64,000 bases of DNA. Source: Mycolicibacterium aurum (GTDB lineage Bacteria > Actinomycetota > Actinomycetes > Mycobacteriales > Mycobacteriaceae). The notes under the pieces are model-generated. The model saw only the letters and a list, made by a program, of their open reading frames with translations. It was not told where the DNA came from and searched no databases. The stretch spans positions 5,332,001-5,396,000 of the forward strand of contig LT549889.1 in NCBI GenBank assembly GCA_900078775.1. The letters are read 5' to 3'. Position 1 is the first letter of the stretch. Every line of letters starts with the position of its first letter. Shown here piece by piece: positions 33,125-40,790 of the stretch. Position numbers and translations under genes: made by a program.

Positions 33125-33927
33125 CGGGTGGCCGTCGCTCCGACTCCGGCCTGTGCGCCGGCAGCAGGGTCGGCGATCACGCCGTCGTCCACCGCCTGAC
33201 GCAGAATCGCCTTTCGCAGCACGAAGAACATCACGATCACGAACACGGCGAACGCTCCGTTGCGCAACCAGAACGATATGAGCCCGTCCCAGGCCAGCGG
33301 GCCGGTCTGGAATACCGCCGCGCACGCCGACGGCATGATCGCCAACCCGGTGACCAACGAATAGGTGCCGACCCAGCGCGGGAAGATGGCGGCCGGGCCG
33401 CCTCCGTTGGTGGAATGATCGAACTTCACCGCCACGGCCAGCAGCATGAACTGGCAGAACACCATGCCGATGGGCGCGATGAAGACAATCCAGGCCAGAT
33501 CGTTGAGCAGCATCGTCAGCTCGGGGTTGCGTTCCGGGCGGAACGCCGCCACCAGGAAGAAGATGTTGGAGAGTGCGAAAAATGTTGCGCCACTTACCAG
33601 GGCGGTCAGATAGCAGTAGGCGAAGACGTGACTCTGGCCGTGCATGCGCTTCATCTGCGCGACGATCACCATGAAGAACGGCACCACCATGATCCCGCAC
33701 AGGTTGAAGGTGACCTGGCTGAATCGGATCCAGGCGGTGTTCTCCGCGTAGAACCGGGCCACCTCTTCGGCGGGGAGGGTCGGCGAAAGGGGCGGCCAGA
33801 AGCCCGGGAAGGCCACCAGCGCGATCAGCAGGACCAGACCCACGGCGGGCCCGGTCCACAGGCAGACCCACTGGGCCCGGATGTTGCCGGCTTTCGGCAG
33901 GTCTTGGACCTGCTCAAGGATCTGCAC
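33121..33927 (-). CDS. Polytopic membrane protein, first gene of NorE-like operon
   Basis: A 268-residue protein with about seven helices, paralogous to the gene at 32363. It contains W-P-P-L-S-P-T-L-P-A-E-E-V-A-R-F-Y in the first extracytoplasmic loop and an R-N-P-E-L-T-M-L-L-N-D-L segment mid-protein. GTG 33927 is preferred because GGAGG lies five bases upstream; a TTG at 33930 is too close to that site. A perfect TGACTCAAGTCA operator sits 14 bases further upstream. It probably encodes a core subunit of the undescribed complex; no heme or metal motif is obvious. Confidence 0.68.
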   Translation of the reverse strand: MQILEQVQDLPKAGNIRAQWVCLWTGPAVGLVLLIALVAFPGFWPPLSPTLPAEEVARFYAENTAWIRFSQVTFNLCGIMVVPFFMVIVAQMKRMHGQSHVFAYCYLTALVSGATFFALSNIFFLVAAFRPERNPELTMLLNDLAWIVFIAPIGMVFCQFMLLAVAVKFDHSTNGGGPAAIFPRWVGTYSLVTGLAIMPSACAAVFQTGPLAWDGLISFWLRNGAFAVFVIVMFFVLRKAILRQAVDDGVIADPAAGAQAGVGATATR

Positions 33928-33941
33928 CAAGACCTCCGATA

Positions 33942-33953
33942 TGACTCAAGTCA
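33942..33953. promoter_or_regulatory. TGACT-N2-AGTCA operator, leftward operon
   Basis: TGACTCAAGTCA, a perfect palindrome just upstream of the leftward NorE-like operon. It is one of five related sites in 33.9-36.4 kb. The 237-base gap 33928-34164 holds this site, the one at 34089, and nothing else recognised. Confidence 0.65.
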
Positions 33954-34088
33954 GGAGAACCCCGGTCGATCGGGGCGCTCGTCCGAACCCGCATCGCGGG
34001 CGCAATATCCGTTCCACGGCACGGTGATCCGGGACGATCTCGTGAGGTGAACGGTAACAGCAGGTGCCTCTCGTGCCAAGAGAAAATC

Positions 34089-34100
34089 TGATTTCAGTCA
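34089..34100. promoter_or_regulatory. TGACT-N2-AGTCA-type operator, first TetR gene
   Basis: TGATTTCAGTCA matches the consensus with one arm substitution. It lies 64 bases before GTG 34165 of the first TetR gene. Confidence 0.5.
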
Positions 34101-34164
34101 GTTTGGGGTGCCGTCGCGGTATGGTCGCCGTTCAGCCGAGGCCACGAATCGAGGTGCCGGTACC

Positions 34165-34779
34165 GTGCCGAAGATCGCTACCGACAAACGTCCCACCAAG
34201 GGGCTTCAGACTCGGGAGCGGCTGCTGGGCGCCGCCATCGTCGAGTTCACCCGCGCCGGCGTGGCAGGTGCCGACATCGGGACCATCGTGACGGCCGCGG
34301 GCGTCGCGCACGGCACCTTCTTCTTCCACTTCCCGACCAAGGAACACGTCCTGGTCGAACTGGAGAAACGTGAGGAGGAGCGGATGGCGGCCGAACTCGA
34401 ACGTCAGTTCGCTGAGCCGCACGATGTTCGCGCCACATTGGTCGCCGCGGTGACCGCGTTGGAGAAGCTCAAACTCCGCCTCGGGCCGCTGTTGTTCAAA
34501 GATTTTATCGCCCTGCACTTCTCGGCAAAGACCGTGCAGACCAACGAGTGGGCCAACCATCCGTTCATCGTTGCCGTGGTATCGGACCTGCAGCGGGCGC
34601 AGGAGGCCGGTGATCTCCCCGCCGGTGCGGACATCCTGCACAACGGGATCTCCTACCTGGTCGGCCTGTACGCGCTGCTGATCACCGTTCCCGAGTCGAT
34701 GTCCGAACCGTTCATAGACCAGCTCGTCACCACGTATCTGCGAGGCCTGGGGGCGGTGCCGCCCCCGGGTGCCGACTGA
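34165..34779 (+). CDS. TetR-family regulator 1 of the NorQD-like locus
   Basis: A 204-residue regulator. The HTH region runs from VTAAGVAHGTFFFHFPTKEH (about residues 40-59); the segment AAGVAHGTFFFHFPTKEHVL is shared almost exactly with the TetRs at 34866 and 36407, so all three should read the same DNA site. The C-terminal domain has LGPLLFKDFIALHFS. GTG 34165 has GAGGTG eight bases upstream; an earlier in-frame ATG at 34108 would overlap the promoter. It lies between two operators. Confidence 0.82.
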   Translation: MPKIATDKRPTKGLQTRERLLGAAIVEFTRAGVAGADIGTIVTAAGVAHGTFFFHFPTKEHVLVELEKREEERMAAELERQFAEPHDVRATLVAAVTALEKLKLRLGPLLFKDFIALHFSAKTVQTNEWANHPFIVAVVSDLQRAQEAGDLPAGADILHNGISYLVGLYALLITVPESMSEPFIDQLVTTYLRGLGAVPPPGAD

Positions 34780-34865
34780 GCCTGCCGCCCGGCATCGACC
34801 GTTCAGGAGCTCATCCGCCGGCACGATATTGTTTCGGTGAAAGTTCAACGAGGGACGGAGCGGCC

Positions 34866-35468
34866 ATGGCGGCGGTGAACGGGCCGTCTGCGCGCGAGAC
34901 GAAACGCCTGCAGACCCGTGAGCGATTGATGGGTGCCGCGGTCGCCGAGTTCAAACGCGCCGGGATGGCCGAGGCCGACGTCGCTGCCATCGTGGCGGCC
35001 GCGGGCGTGGCGCACGGCACCTTCTTCTTCCACTTCCCGACCAAGGAGCATGTGCTGCTGGAGTTGGAGAACCGCGAAGAGGACCGGATGGCCAAGCAGT
35101 TCGGCCGCTTCCTGGCCAAGAATCATGATCTGGAAGCCGCGTTGACCGAGGCGGTGCGGCTGGTACTCAGCCTGGAGCGTCGGCTCGGTGTCTTGCTCTT
35201 CAAAGATTTTCTGGCCCTGCACTTCTCTCAGACCCGGCCCGCTTCGGAGGACGGCGGGGATCACTCGTTGGTGGTACTGCTGGCCGACCGGATCGAGCAG
35301 GCCCGCGTTCTCGGCGAGCTGGATCCCGAGGTCAATCCGATGAACAGCGCGGTGTTCTTCCTGTTGTGCCTCTACGCATTGGCGATCACCACCAACGACC
35401 CGATGCGCACCGAACTGCTGAAGGATCTGGTCAAACGGACACTACGCAGCGTGGCCGTCGACGGCTGA
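34866..35468 (+). CDS. TetR-family regulator 2 of the NorQD-like locus
   Basis: A 200-residue close paralogue of the TetR at 34165: LQTRERLMGAAVAEFKRAGM, then IVAAAGVAHGTFFFHFPTKE, and LGVLLFKDFLALHFSQTRP. ATG 34866 follows GGACGGAG. No clear TGACT-N2-AGTCA site lies directly before it, so it may be transcribed with TetR 1 (86-base gap). Three TetRs of this type in 3 kb is unusual and suggests recent duplication. Confidence 0.83.
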   Translation: MAAVNGPSARETKRLQTRERLMGAAVAEFKRAGMAEADVAAIVAAAGVAHGTFFFHFPTKEHVLLELENREEDRMAKQFGRFLAKNHDLEAALTEAVRLVLSLERRLGVLLFKDFLALHFSQTRPASEDGGDHSLVVLLADRIEQARVLGELDPEVNPMNSAVFFLLCLYALAITTNDPMRTELLKDLVKRTLRSVAVDG

Positions 35469-35503
35469 CTCTTGTCAGCGTTCGATTTTGTTGACTACAG
35501 TCA
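35464..35503. promoter_or_regulatory. Two inverted repeats before the first six-helix gene
   Basis: GCTGAC-TCTT-GTCAGC (35464-35479) is a perfect inverted repeat at the stop codon of TetR 2 and could act as operator or weak terminator. TGACTACAGTCA (35492-35503) is a perfect member of the locus operator set and ends six bases before ATG 35510, so a bound repressor would block transcription or initiation. Confidence 0.6.
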
Positions 35504-35509
35504 GTCGCC

Positions 35510-36211
35510 ATGCGCAGTTCTGCCGGTGCGGCGACGCAAAGTGGGCTTCCCTTCGACGACCACATGGAGGCATCCCGGCTGGCGCAGCGCCAGGCTGACA
35601 AGTGGCTGATCAGTGGCAGCATCCTGATCGGCACGGCGGCGCTCGGCATCTTCGGTCTGCCGCTGTTCCTTCGCGGTGTCTGGTTGCTGCGACGTGCCCA
35701 GCAGAACGGGCTGTCGGTGCGGCCGATGATCGTGACCCTGCTCGGCTACGCGGTCATCGTCGACGCGGCGATCAACACCGTCGGTTGGGCGCTCGACCTG
35801 GTCGGCAGCCATACGCTGCTGGCTCGGGTGCTGCTCAACGGGTGGGGGCACATGTTCGATGCCGGGTACTTCTGGCATTTCAACGAGATGTGGGTCGGCG
35901 GGGCGGCGGGGCCTGGTGAGAAGGCCATGGAAGTGGGCATGATCGTCACGGTCTTCACCATGCGCATCGCCGCCGGTATCGGGTTCCTGCAGATGAAGCG
36001 CTGGGGCCACCAGTGGATGATCGTCACCTGCTGGATGGGCGTGGTCATCTGGGTGCTTTACGTGTTCAACATGACGATGTACGCCGACGTCCGCTACGCG
36101 GGCACCATCTTCCCGGTGGTCGGCTGGTGGCTCTATGACATCTTCTACATCACCCCCTTCCTCGCGATCCCGTATCTGCACACGGTGAACCGCGAGATCT
36201 TCACGGACTGA
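35510..36211 (+). CDS. Six-helix membrane protein, copy 1 (candidate metal site)
   Basis: A 233-residue protein not assigned to a family, with about six transmembrane helices. Helix 3 carries a striking polar run, WGHMFDAGYFWHFNEMWVGG, with two His, one Asp and one Glu; QMKRWGHQWMIV adds another His. Its C-terminal half is almost identical to the protein at 39640. The protein is encoded alone behind its own operator. Conserved polar residues inside helices, and NorQ/NorD-type chaperones downstream, suggest a metal-dependent membrane enzyme; this is inference. ATG 35510. Confidence 0.75.
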   Translation: MRSSAGAATQSGLPFDDHMEASRLAQRQADKWLISGSILIGTAALGIFGLPLFLRGVWLLRRAQQNGLSVRPMIVTLLGYAVIVDAAINTVGWALDLVGSHTLLARVLLNGWGHMFDAGYFWHFNEMWVGGAAGPGEKAMEVGMIVTVFTMRIAAGIGFLQMKRWGHQWMIVTCWMGVVIWVLYVFNMTMYADVRYAGTIFPVVGWWLYDIFYITPFLAIPYLHTVNREIFTD

Positions 36212-36239
36212 CACCGCGCCCGCGGGTACCTGAAAAACA

Positions 36240-36251
36240 TGACATGAGTCA
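36240..36251. promoter_or_regulatory. TGACT-N2-AGTCA-type operator upstream of TetR 3
   Basis: TGACATGAGTCA carries one arm change from the consensus. It is followed by a CAGTGA...TCACTG inverted repeat at 36250-36267. The 195-base gap 36212-36406 contains this site and the stronger one at 36368. Confidence 0.45.
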
Positions 36252-36367
36252 GTGACAGGGTTCACTGACGCGTTCCGGCAGCCAGGGCGGCGCACCTGGG
36301 TAGCCCGCTGTGAACAGCAGTTTCTCGTCTAGTGCGTACGACCTTGGTTTCATGTCCGGTCCGAGTC

Positions 36368-36383
36368 GTTGACTTCAGTCAAC
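36368..36383. promoter_or_regulatory. Extended perfect operator GTTGACTTCAGTCAAC
   Basis: A 16-base palindrome, the longest member of the set, centred about 30 bases before ATG 36407. It would control the long rightward operon that starts with TetR 3 and runs to the P450 at 44076. Confidence 0.7.
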
Positions 36384-36406
36384 CAGTGAACTAGAAACAA
36401 TGCATC

Positions 36407-37009
36407 ATGACCCAGCAGCTCAAGCCCACCGCGCGGGACGCCCGGCGTCTCCAGACGCGGGAACGCATCCTCGGCGCCGCCATCGCCGAGTTCAAGAGCA
36501 CGGGCATGGCGGGCGCCGAGGTGAACACCATCGTGGCGGCCGCCGGTGTTGCACACGGCACCTTCTACTTCCACTTCCCGACCAAGGAACATGTCCTACT
36601 GGAGCTCGAACGGCGTGAGGAAGCCCGCGTCGCCGCCGACTTCGCCCGGTTCCTGGACAAACCGCACGATCTGGCCGGTGCGCTGACCGAGGTGACCGCC
36701 TTGGTCGCCGGAATCGAGCGCAGGTTCGGCCGCCTCCTCTTCAAAGAGCTCCTTGCCCTGCACTTTTCGCCGTCTCGGCCGGAGTCCGAGGACTGGACCG
36801 ATCACGCTGTGATCGTGCTGCTGGTCCGCGAGATCGAACAGGCGAGCCGGGCCGGAACCGTTCACCCGGAGGCGGACGCCTTCTACAGCGCGGTGTTCTT
36901 CCTGCTGGGCGTGTACGGCGTGCTCAGCACCAACGACGACGCGGACATCCGCGCGGCGATGCTCGACAAGCTGGTCGCCTCGGCGCTTCGCGGCCTGCAA
37001 ATCCGATGA
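36407..37009 (+). CDS. TetR-family regulator 3, first gene of NorQD-like operon
   Basis: A 200-residue paralogue of the two upstream TetRs: LQTRERILGAAIAEFKSTGM, VAAAGVAHGTFYFHFPTKEH, and FGRLLFKELLALHFSPSRP. ATG 36407 is 23 bases after the perfect operator at 36368-36383, so it is probably autoregulated. Its stop overlaps the start of a 43-codon membrane peptide (ATGA), so the regulator is part of the structural operon. Confidence 0.85.
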   Translation: MTQQLKPTARDARRLQTRERILGAAIAEFKSTGMAGAEVNTIVAAAGVAHGTFYFHFPTKEHVLLELERREEARVAADFARFLDKPHDLAGALTEVTALVAGIERRFGRLLFKELLALHFSPSRPESEDWTDHAVIVLLVREIEQASRAGTVHPEADAFYSAVFFLLGVYGVLSTNDDADIRAAMLDKLVASALRGLQIR

Positions 37010-37137
37010 CCCCGAGCAAGGAGACCCGAGAAGTGGACTATGTGTGGGAAGTACTGCGATACGTTGCGGCCTGGGGCGGTACCGGTCTGATCATCTGGTT
37101 CTGGTACTGGATGTTCTCCAATATCGGCACGTTCTGA
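37006..37137 (+). CDS. 43-residue single-helix membrane peptide (a)
   Basis: A small gene coupled to TetR 3 by ATGA. The product is MTPSKETREVDYVWEVLRYV followed by a hydrophobic helix rich in Trp (GLIIWFWYWMFSNIG). It has exactly the same length as the peptide at 39512. Small single-span subunits of this kind are common in respiratory and oxygenase membrane complexes. It resembles no family I recognise. Confidence 0.65.
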   Translation: MTPSKETREVDYVWEVLRYVAAWGGTGLIIWFWYWMFSNIGTF

Positions 37138-37150
37138 ACCCGGACCGGCA

Positions 37151-38683
37151 ATGACCGAACTCGATGACGCATCGGCGATGGCCCTGGAACGCAGCTGCTC
37201 GCTGACGGCCGTCGCGCTGAGCGATGACAGCCGAGCCGGGGTGCGTCTGGTCACCGGTGAACACCGCGGATTCGGCCTCAACTACGCACGCACCTTTATT
37301 CATGTCCCATACCCGCCGCTGAGCGGCAACTGGACCCGTCGGACCCTGACATGCGGTGTCGCACTGCAGTGTTCGGCCTCCAAGGACCGGGTCGGTGAGT
37401 ACCGGATCAACGAACTCTCGGGACGCGAACTCAGGGCACTCACGCTGGTGGAAGCGGGCGTGGCGCTCGGCTGGATCGCGGTGCGCTGGCCGGGCCTGAT
37501 GCCGGAGTTCGCCAGGGTGCTCGCCGAATTGAAGCCGGCGGACCCGGACACCGACGCGCACACCATGATCAGTCGAGCCGTCGAACTCGCCCGATCCGAC
37601 GGCGACGTGTCCTGCGACCCGCTCATCGGTCGGCTGCCCGAGGTCTTCACCGCGCCCGACGGTCTCGCGGACAAGATGCGCCGCCAGTTCGGGCGGATGC
37701 CCTGGACCACCTCCCAGAAACGCATGCCGCGGCCGTATTCGGTGCCGGTCGGCGGTGACGGCGGTGTCCGCAATCCGAACCTGCCGCCGCCCAGCCGCCC
37801 CCAGGACAACGATATGGACGTCGCGCCGGATCACCGGCCCGGAATCCCATACCCGGAGTGGAACTCCTGGACCGAGAGCTTCATGCCCGACCACGTCGCC
37901 GTGCTGGAAATGGCGCGCGACACCAGGGTCGGGGCGGCGACGACGGGGTCGGCCGACCTGCGGAAGTGGTTCCAGGAGAACACGCACCGGGCCATGACCA
38001 GTCGGCTGGAGGACGGATCGGATATCGACATCGACTCCTACGTCCGCCACTACGTGGACCTGCAGACCGGTGAGGCCGGGGAGCCGAGGCTGTTCCGTGA
38101 ACTGCTACCCAGCCACCGCGATGTCAGTACCGCGCTACTGCTGGACGGCAGCTCATCGCTGGGTGTGCACGGCGGGCGGGTCTTCCGGCTGGAGTTGGCC
38201 TGCGCCGACGCGTTGTCGCGGGCGATGACCCACGCGCGGGAGCGGCACGGCATCTTCGTGTTCACCGGGAACACCCGGCACCGGGTGGAAGTGCGCTGCC
38301 TCAAGGACTTTCCGGAGGGCCGGTTCGTACCGCCGAGCGGTCTGGGCCTGTCCACCGGCGGATACACCCGACTCGGGGCCCCGATCCGGCACCTGACGAG
38401 TCGGCTGCTCGGGCAGCCCTCGGAGCGCCGGCTGCTCATCATCATCGGCGACGGGATGATCTCCGACGAAGGCTACGAGGGCCGTTACGCCTGGGCCGAC
38501 GCCGCGCACGCCGTCGAGGAGGCCAACGATGCCGGCGTCTCGGTCTACTACGTCGGAGTGGGGCCCGCCCGGGTGGACCCGCTGCCCGAGGTGTTCGGAC
38601 CCCGTCGCTCACAACGAATCCGGCGCGTCGAGGAACTGCCTCGCGTGCTCGCCCATGTCCACCGTGAGTTGGTCAGCGCATGA
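37151..38683 (+). CDS. NorD-like VWA-domain protein
   Basis: A 510-residue cytoplasmic protein with NorD hallmarks: YPEWNSWTESFMPDHVAV in the middle, then SDIDIDSYVRHYVDLQTGE, and a C-terminal von Willebrand A domain whose MIDAS motif D-x-S-x-S begins at D332 (LLLDGSSSL). NorD works with the AAA+ ATPase NorQ to insert the non-heme iron into NO reductase NorB; CbbO/CbbQ do the analogous job for Rubisco. Here norB is absent, so the client is presumably another metalloprotein of this locus. It is somewhat shorter than NorD of denitrifiers (about 610-640). ATG 37151. Confidence 0.85.
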   Translation: MTELDDASAMALERSCSLTAVALSDDSRAGVRLVTGEHRGFGLNYARTFIHVPYPPLSGNWTRRTLTCGVALQCSASKDRVGEYRINELSGRELRALTLVEAGVALGWIAVRWPGLMPEFARVLAELKPADPDTDAHTMISRAVELARSDGDVSCDPLIGRLPEVFTAPDGLADKMRRQFGRMPWTTSQKRMPRPYSVPVGGDGGVRNPNLPPPSRPQDNDMDVAPDHRPGIPYPEWNSWTESFMPDHVAVLEMARDTRVGAATTGSADLRKWFQENTHRAMTSRLEDGSDIDIDSYVRHYVDLQTGEAGEPRLFRELLPSHRDVSTALLLDGSSSLGVHGGRVFRLELACADALSRAMTHARERHGIFVFTGNTRHRVEVRCLKDFPEGRFVPPSGLGLSTGGYTRLGAPIRHLTSRLLGQPSERRLLIIIGDGMISDEGYEGRYAWADAAHAVEEANDAGVSVYYVGVGPARVDPLPEVFGPRRSQRIRRVEELPRVLAHVHRELVSA

Positions 38684-38705
38684 CCGCGGAATCAAAGGAA
38701 GACAG

Positions 38706-39497
38706 ATGAGTAGCGAGACCTACTACGCCAGCGGCAATGAGGTGCAGCTGTTCGAACAGGCCTACACCCGCAAGATCCCGGTCATGCTCACCGGACCGAC
38801 CGGGTGCGGCAAGACCCGGTTCGTCGAGCACATGGGATCGCTGCTGGGCCGGCCCGTTGTCACCATCAGCTGTCACGACGACCTGACCAGCTCGGATCTG
38901 GTCGGACGCTTCATGGTCACCGGCGGTGATGTCATCTGGACCGACGGCCCGCTCACCCGGGCGGTCAAGAACGGGGCGATCTGCTACCTCGATGAGGTCG
39001 TCGAGGCGCGGCACGACTCGCTGGCGATCCTGCATTCGCTGACCGACCACCGGCGCACCCTGTATCTGGACCGGTCCGACGAAATCGTGCAGGCGCCGGA
39101 CGAATTCATGGTGGTGTGCTCCTACAACCCGGCCTATCGCAGCTCCCTCAAGGAGCTCAAACCGTCCTTCCGGCAGCGCTTTGTCACGCTGCCGATGGGC
39201 TACCTGCCACCGGAACGGGAGGCCGCCGCGGTCGTCTCGGAGACCGGCATCGACCTCGCGGCGGCGCGGCGGCTCGTGCAGTGCGCCATCGCCATCCGCA
39301 CCGCGGACGAGGCGTTCCACTTCGAACCGCCGTCGACCCGGGTGCTGGTCACCGCGGCCCAATTGATCGCCGCAGGCGCAGGCGAGCTGGAGGCCGCCGA
39401 AGCCTGCATTCTCGCGCCGTTGAGCACCGACGGCGCCATCAGCGAAGGGCTACGCGAAGTGGCCGCGGCCGGCCTGCTCACCTCCGACACTCTCTAG
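38706..39497 (+). CDS. NorQ/CbbQ-like MoxR-class AAA+ ATPase
   Basis: A 263-residue MoxR AAA+ chaperone. Walker A is GPTGCGKT at 30-37, Walker B ends with D96-E97 in AICYLDEVVEARHD, and VTISCHDDLTSSDLVGR, WTDGPLTRAVKNG and VVCSYNPAYRSSLKELKPSF match NorQ/NirQ closely. Together with the NorD-like VWA protein it forms a two-part remodelling machine for metal insertion. ATG 38706 follows a GGAAG element, 22 bases after the norD-like stop. No norB or cbbL client is present in the window. Confidence 0.9.
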   Translation: MSSETYYASGNEVQLFEQAYTRKIPVMLTGPTGCGKTRFVEHMGSLLGRPVVTISCHDDLTSSDLVGRFMVTGGDVIWTDGPLTRAVKNGAICYLDEVVEARHDSLAILHSLTDHRRTLYLDRSDEIVQAPDEFMVVCSYNPAYRSSLKELKPSFRQRFVTLPMGYLPPEREAAAVVSETGIDLAAARRLVQCAIAIRTADEAFHFEPPSTRVLVTAAQLIAAGAGELEAAEACILAPLSTDGAISEGLREVAAAGLLTSDTL

Positions 39498-39511
39498 GAA
39501 GGGATTTCGAC

Positions 39512-39643
39512 ATGGTCGATCAGAAAGAGAAGAAACGCAAGCGGGCACTCATCGTGTTCCAGATCGTCATCTACGGCTACCTGCTGGTGATGTTCCTCAT
39601 CCAGCTCTGGATGTCCTTCGATCGAGGCTGGTGGTATCTGTGA
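39512..39643 (+). CDS. 43-residue single-helix membrane peptide (b)
   Basis: The product begins MVDQKEKKRKRALIVFQIVI and ends MSFDRGWWYL: a basic cytoplasmic start, one hydrophobic helix, and an aromatic end. It lies between the NorQ-like gene and the second six-helix protein, and overlaps the latter by GTGA, implying fixed stoichiometry. GGAAGGG precedes ATG 39512. Confidence 0.7.
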   Translation: MVDQKEKKRKRALIVFQIVIYGYLLVMFLIQLWMSFDRGWWYL

Positions 39644-40356
39644 ACCTGCCGCTGCTCGGCCGGAGATCCCCCGGCGAGCCCGGCCCGTCGGTCAGTCTGG
39701 AAGATCATCACGACGCCTCCAAGGCCGCCCAGCGCCGGGCCGACAAATGGCTGATCGTCGGCGCGGCGCTGATGGGGATGTGGGTGCCCGGACTCATCGG
39801 GTTCCCGATCTTCATGCGCGGTGTCTGGCTGCAGCGCCAAGCCCAGCTCGCGGGTCTGTCGGTGCGGCCGATGATCGTCACCCTGATCGGTTACCTGGTG
39901 CTGATCGACGGCATGCTGAACAGCCTCGGGTGGGCCCTGGACCTGGTCGCCAATCACACCCTGATCAACCGGGTGCTGATGATCGGCTGGGGCCATATGT
40001 TCGACGCCGGCTACTTCTGGCACTACAACGAGATGTGGGTCGGCGGGGCCTCCGGCACCGGCGAGAAGTCGATGGTGCTCGGCATGATCATCACCGTCTT
40101 CGCGATGCGCTGCGCCGCGGCCATCGGGTTCCTGCAGATGAAGCGCTGGGGCCATCAGTGGATGATCGTCACCTGCTGGATGGGCGTGGTCATCTGGGTG
40201 CTCTACGTGTTCAACATGACCATGTACGCCGACGTCCGCTATGCGGGGGTCATCTTCCCGGTCATCGGGTGGTGGCTCTACGACATCTTCTACATCACCC
40301 CCTTCCTGGCGATCCCGTATCTGCACACGGTGAACCGCGAGATATTCACGGACTGA
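39640..40356 (+). CDS. Six-helix membrane protein, copy 2 (candidate metal site)
   Basis: A 238-residue paralogue of the protein at 35510. The region from the polar helix (IGWGHMFDAGYFWHYNEMWV) to the end is nearly identical, including KRWGHQWMIVTCWMG, NMTMYADVRYAG and the C-terminal IPYLHTVNREIFTD. GTG 39640 is selected for its GTGA coupling to peptide (b); GTG 39631 is three codons earlier. Strong retention of His, Asp and Glu residues in predicted helices makes this pair the best candidate catalytic component of the locus. Confidence 0.78.
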   Translation: MNLPLLGRRSPGEPGPSVSLEDHHDASKAAQRRADKWLIVGAALMGMWVPGLIGFPIFMRGVWLQRQAQLAGLSVRPMIVTLIGYLVLIDGMLNSLGWALDLVANHTLINRVLMIGWGHMFDAGYFWHYNEMWVGGASGTGEKSMVLGMIITVFAMRCAAAIGFLQMKRWGHQWMIVTCWMGVVIWVLYVFNMTMYADVRYAGVIFPVIGWWLYDIFYITPFLAIPYLHTVNREIFTD

Positions 40357-40369
40357 AGGAGCGACAACC

Positions 40370-40789
40370 GTGACCACACACACCGATACGACCGAAGACG
40401 CCGCCGAGAACCTGCCGCCGGGCACCACGCCCTACTACGCGCGGATGCACAAGTACATCAAGCGCACGGTCTTCGTCTGCCTGGTCGCCCTCGTCATCGA
40501 GGGCGCCTTCACCCTGCCGTTCATGGCCGTCTACTACGGGTACCCCACGCTGAGCCTCACCCAGATCTGCAGTGAGCTGCTGAAGGTCCGCTACTCCGAC
40601 GACGACTTGGAATGTAAGTTCCCGTACCCGCCGCTGGGACCACCGGAGGGCGCGGAGGGCAAGGACACCGCCCGCGACATCTGGGGCGTGCAGCCGGTCC
40701 CGCAGTACGACCGGCTCGGTTTCCGGGAACTGGTCGATCGTTACGAGGCCCGCCAGGCGCGGATCGCCGAACAGCAGCAGGGCGGCTGA
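40370..40789 (+). CDS. Membrane-anchored protein of NorQD-like operon (139 aa)
   Basis: Not assigned to a family. A cytoplasmic N-terminus of about 37 residues is followed by one helix (FVCLVALVIEGAFTLPFMAV, about 38-57) and a mostly polar C-terminal domain that begins YYGYPTLSLTQICSELLKVR. Two cysteines (in QICSELL and DLECKFP) could form a disulfide or bind metal. GTG 40370 follows a strong GAAGGAG. It ends one base before the next gene, so it belongs to the operon. Confidence 0.68.
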   Translation: MTTHTDTTEDAAENLPPGTTPYYARMHKYIKRTVFVCLVALVIEGAFTLPFMAVYYGYPTLSLTQICSELLKVRYSDDDLECKFPYPPLGPPEGAEGKDTARDIWGVQPVPQYDRLGFRELVDRYEARQARIAEQQQGG

Positions 40790-40790
40790 G

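Noticed and set aside
34830..34866. TGAAAGTTCA before TetR 2 as a sixth operator
   Set aside because: Arms and spacing differ from TGACT-N2-AGTCA; TetR 2 is more simply read from the TetR 1 promoter.
35810..35900. Similarity of the N-x-W-G-H stretch in the six-helix protein to the copper-binding helix of PmoC (methane/ammonia monooxygenase)
   Set aside because: The Asn is not kept in the second copy (39640), the other PmoC copper motif (D-x3-H with a later His) is missing, and no PmoA or PmoB partner lies in the window. The resemblance is limited to a few residues.
31451..39497. Annotation of the locus as a nitric oxide reductase cluster
   Set aside because: NorQ-, NorD- and NorE-like genes are present, but norB and norC are not, and none of the membrane proteins carries the heme-copper histidine pattern.
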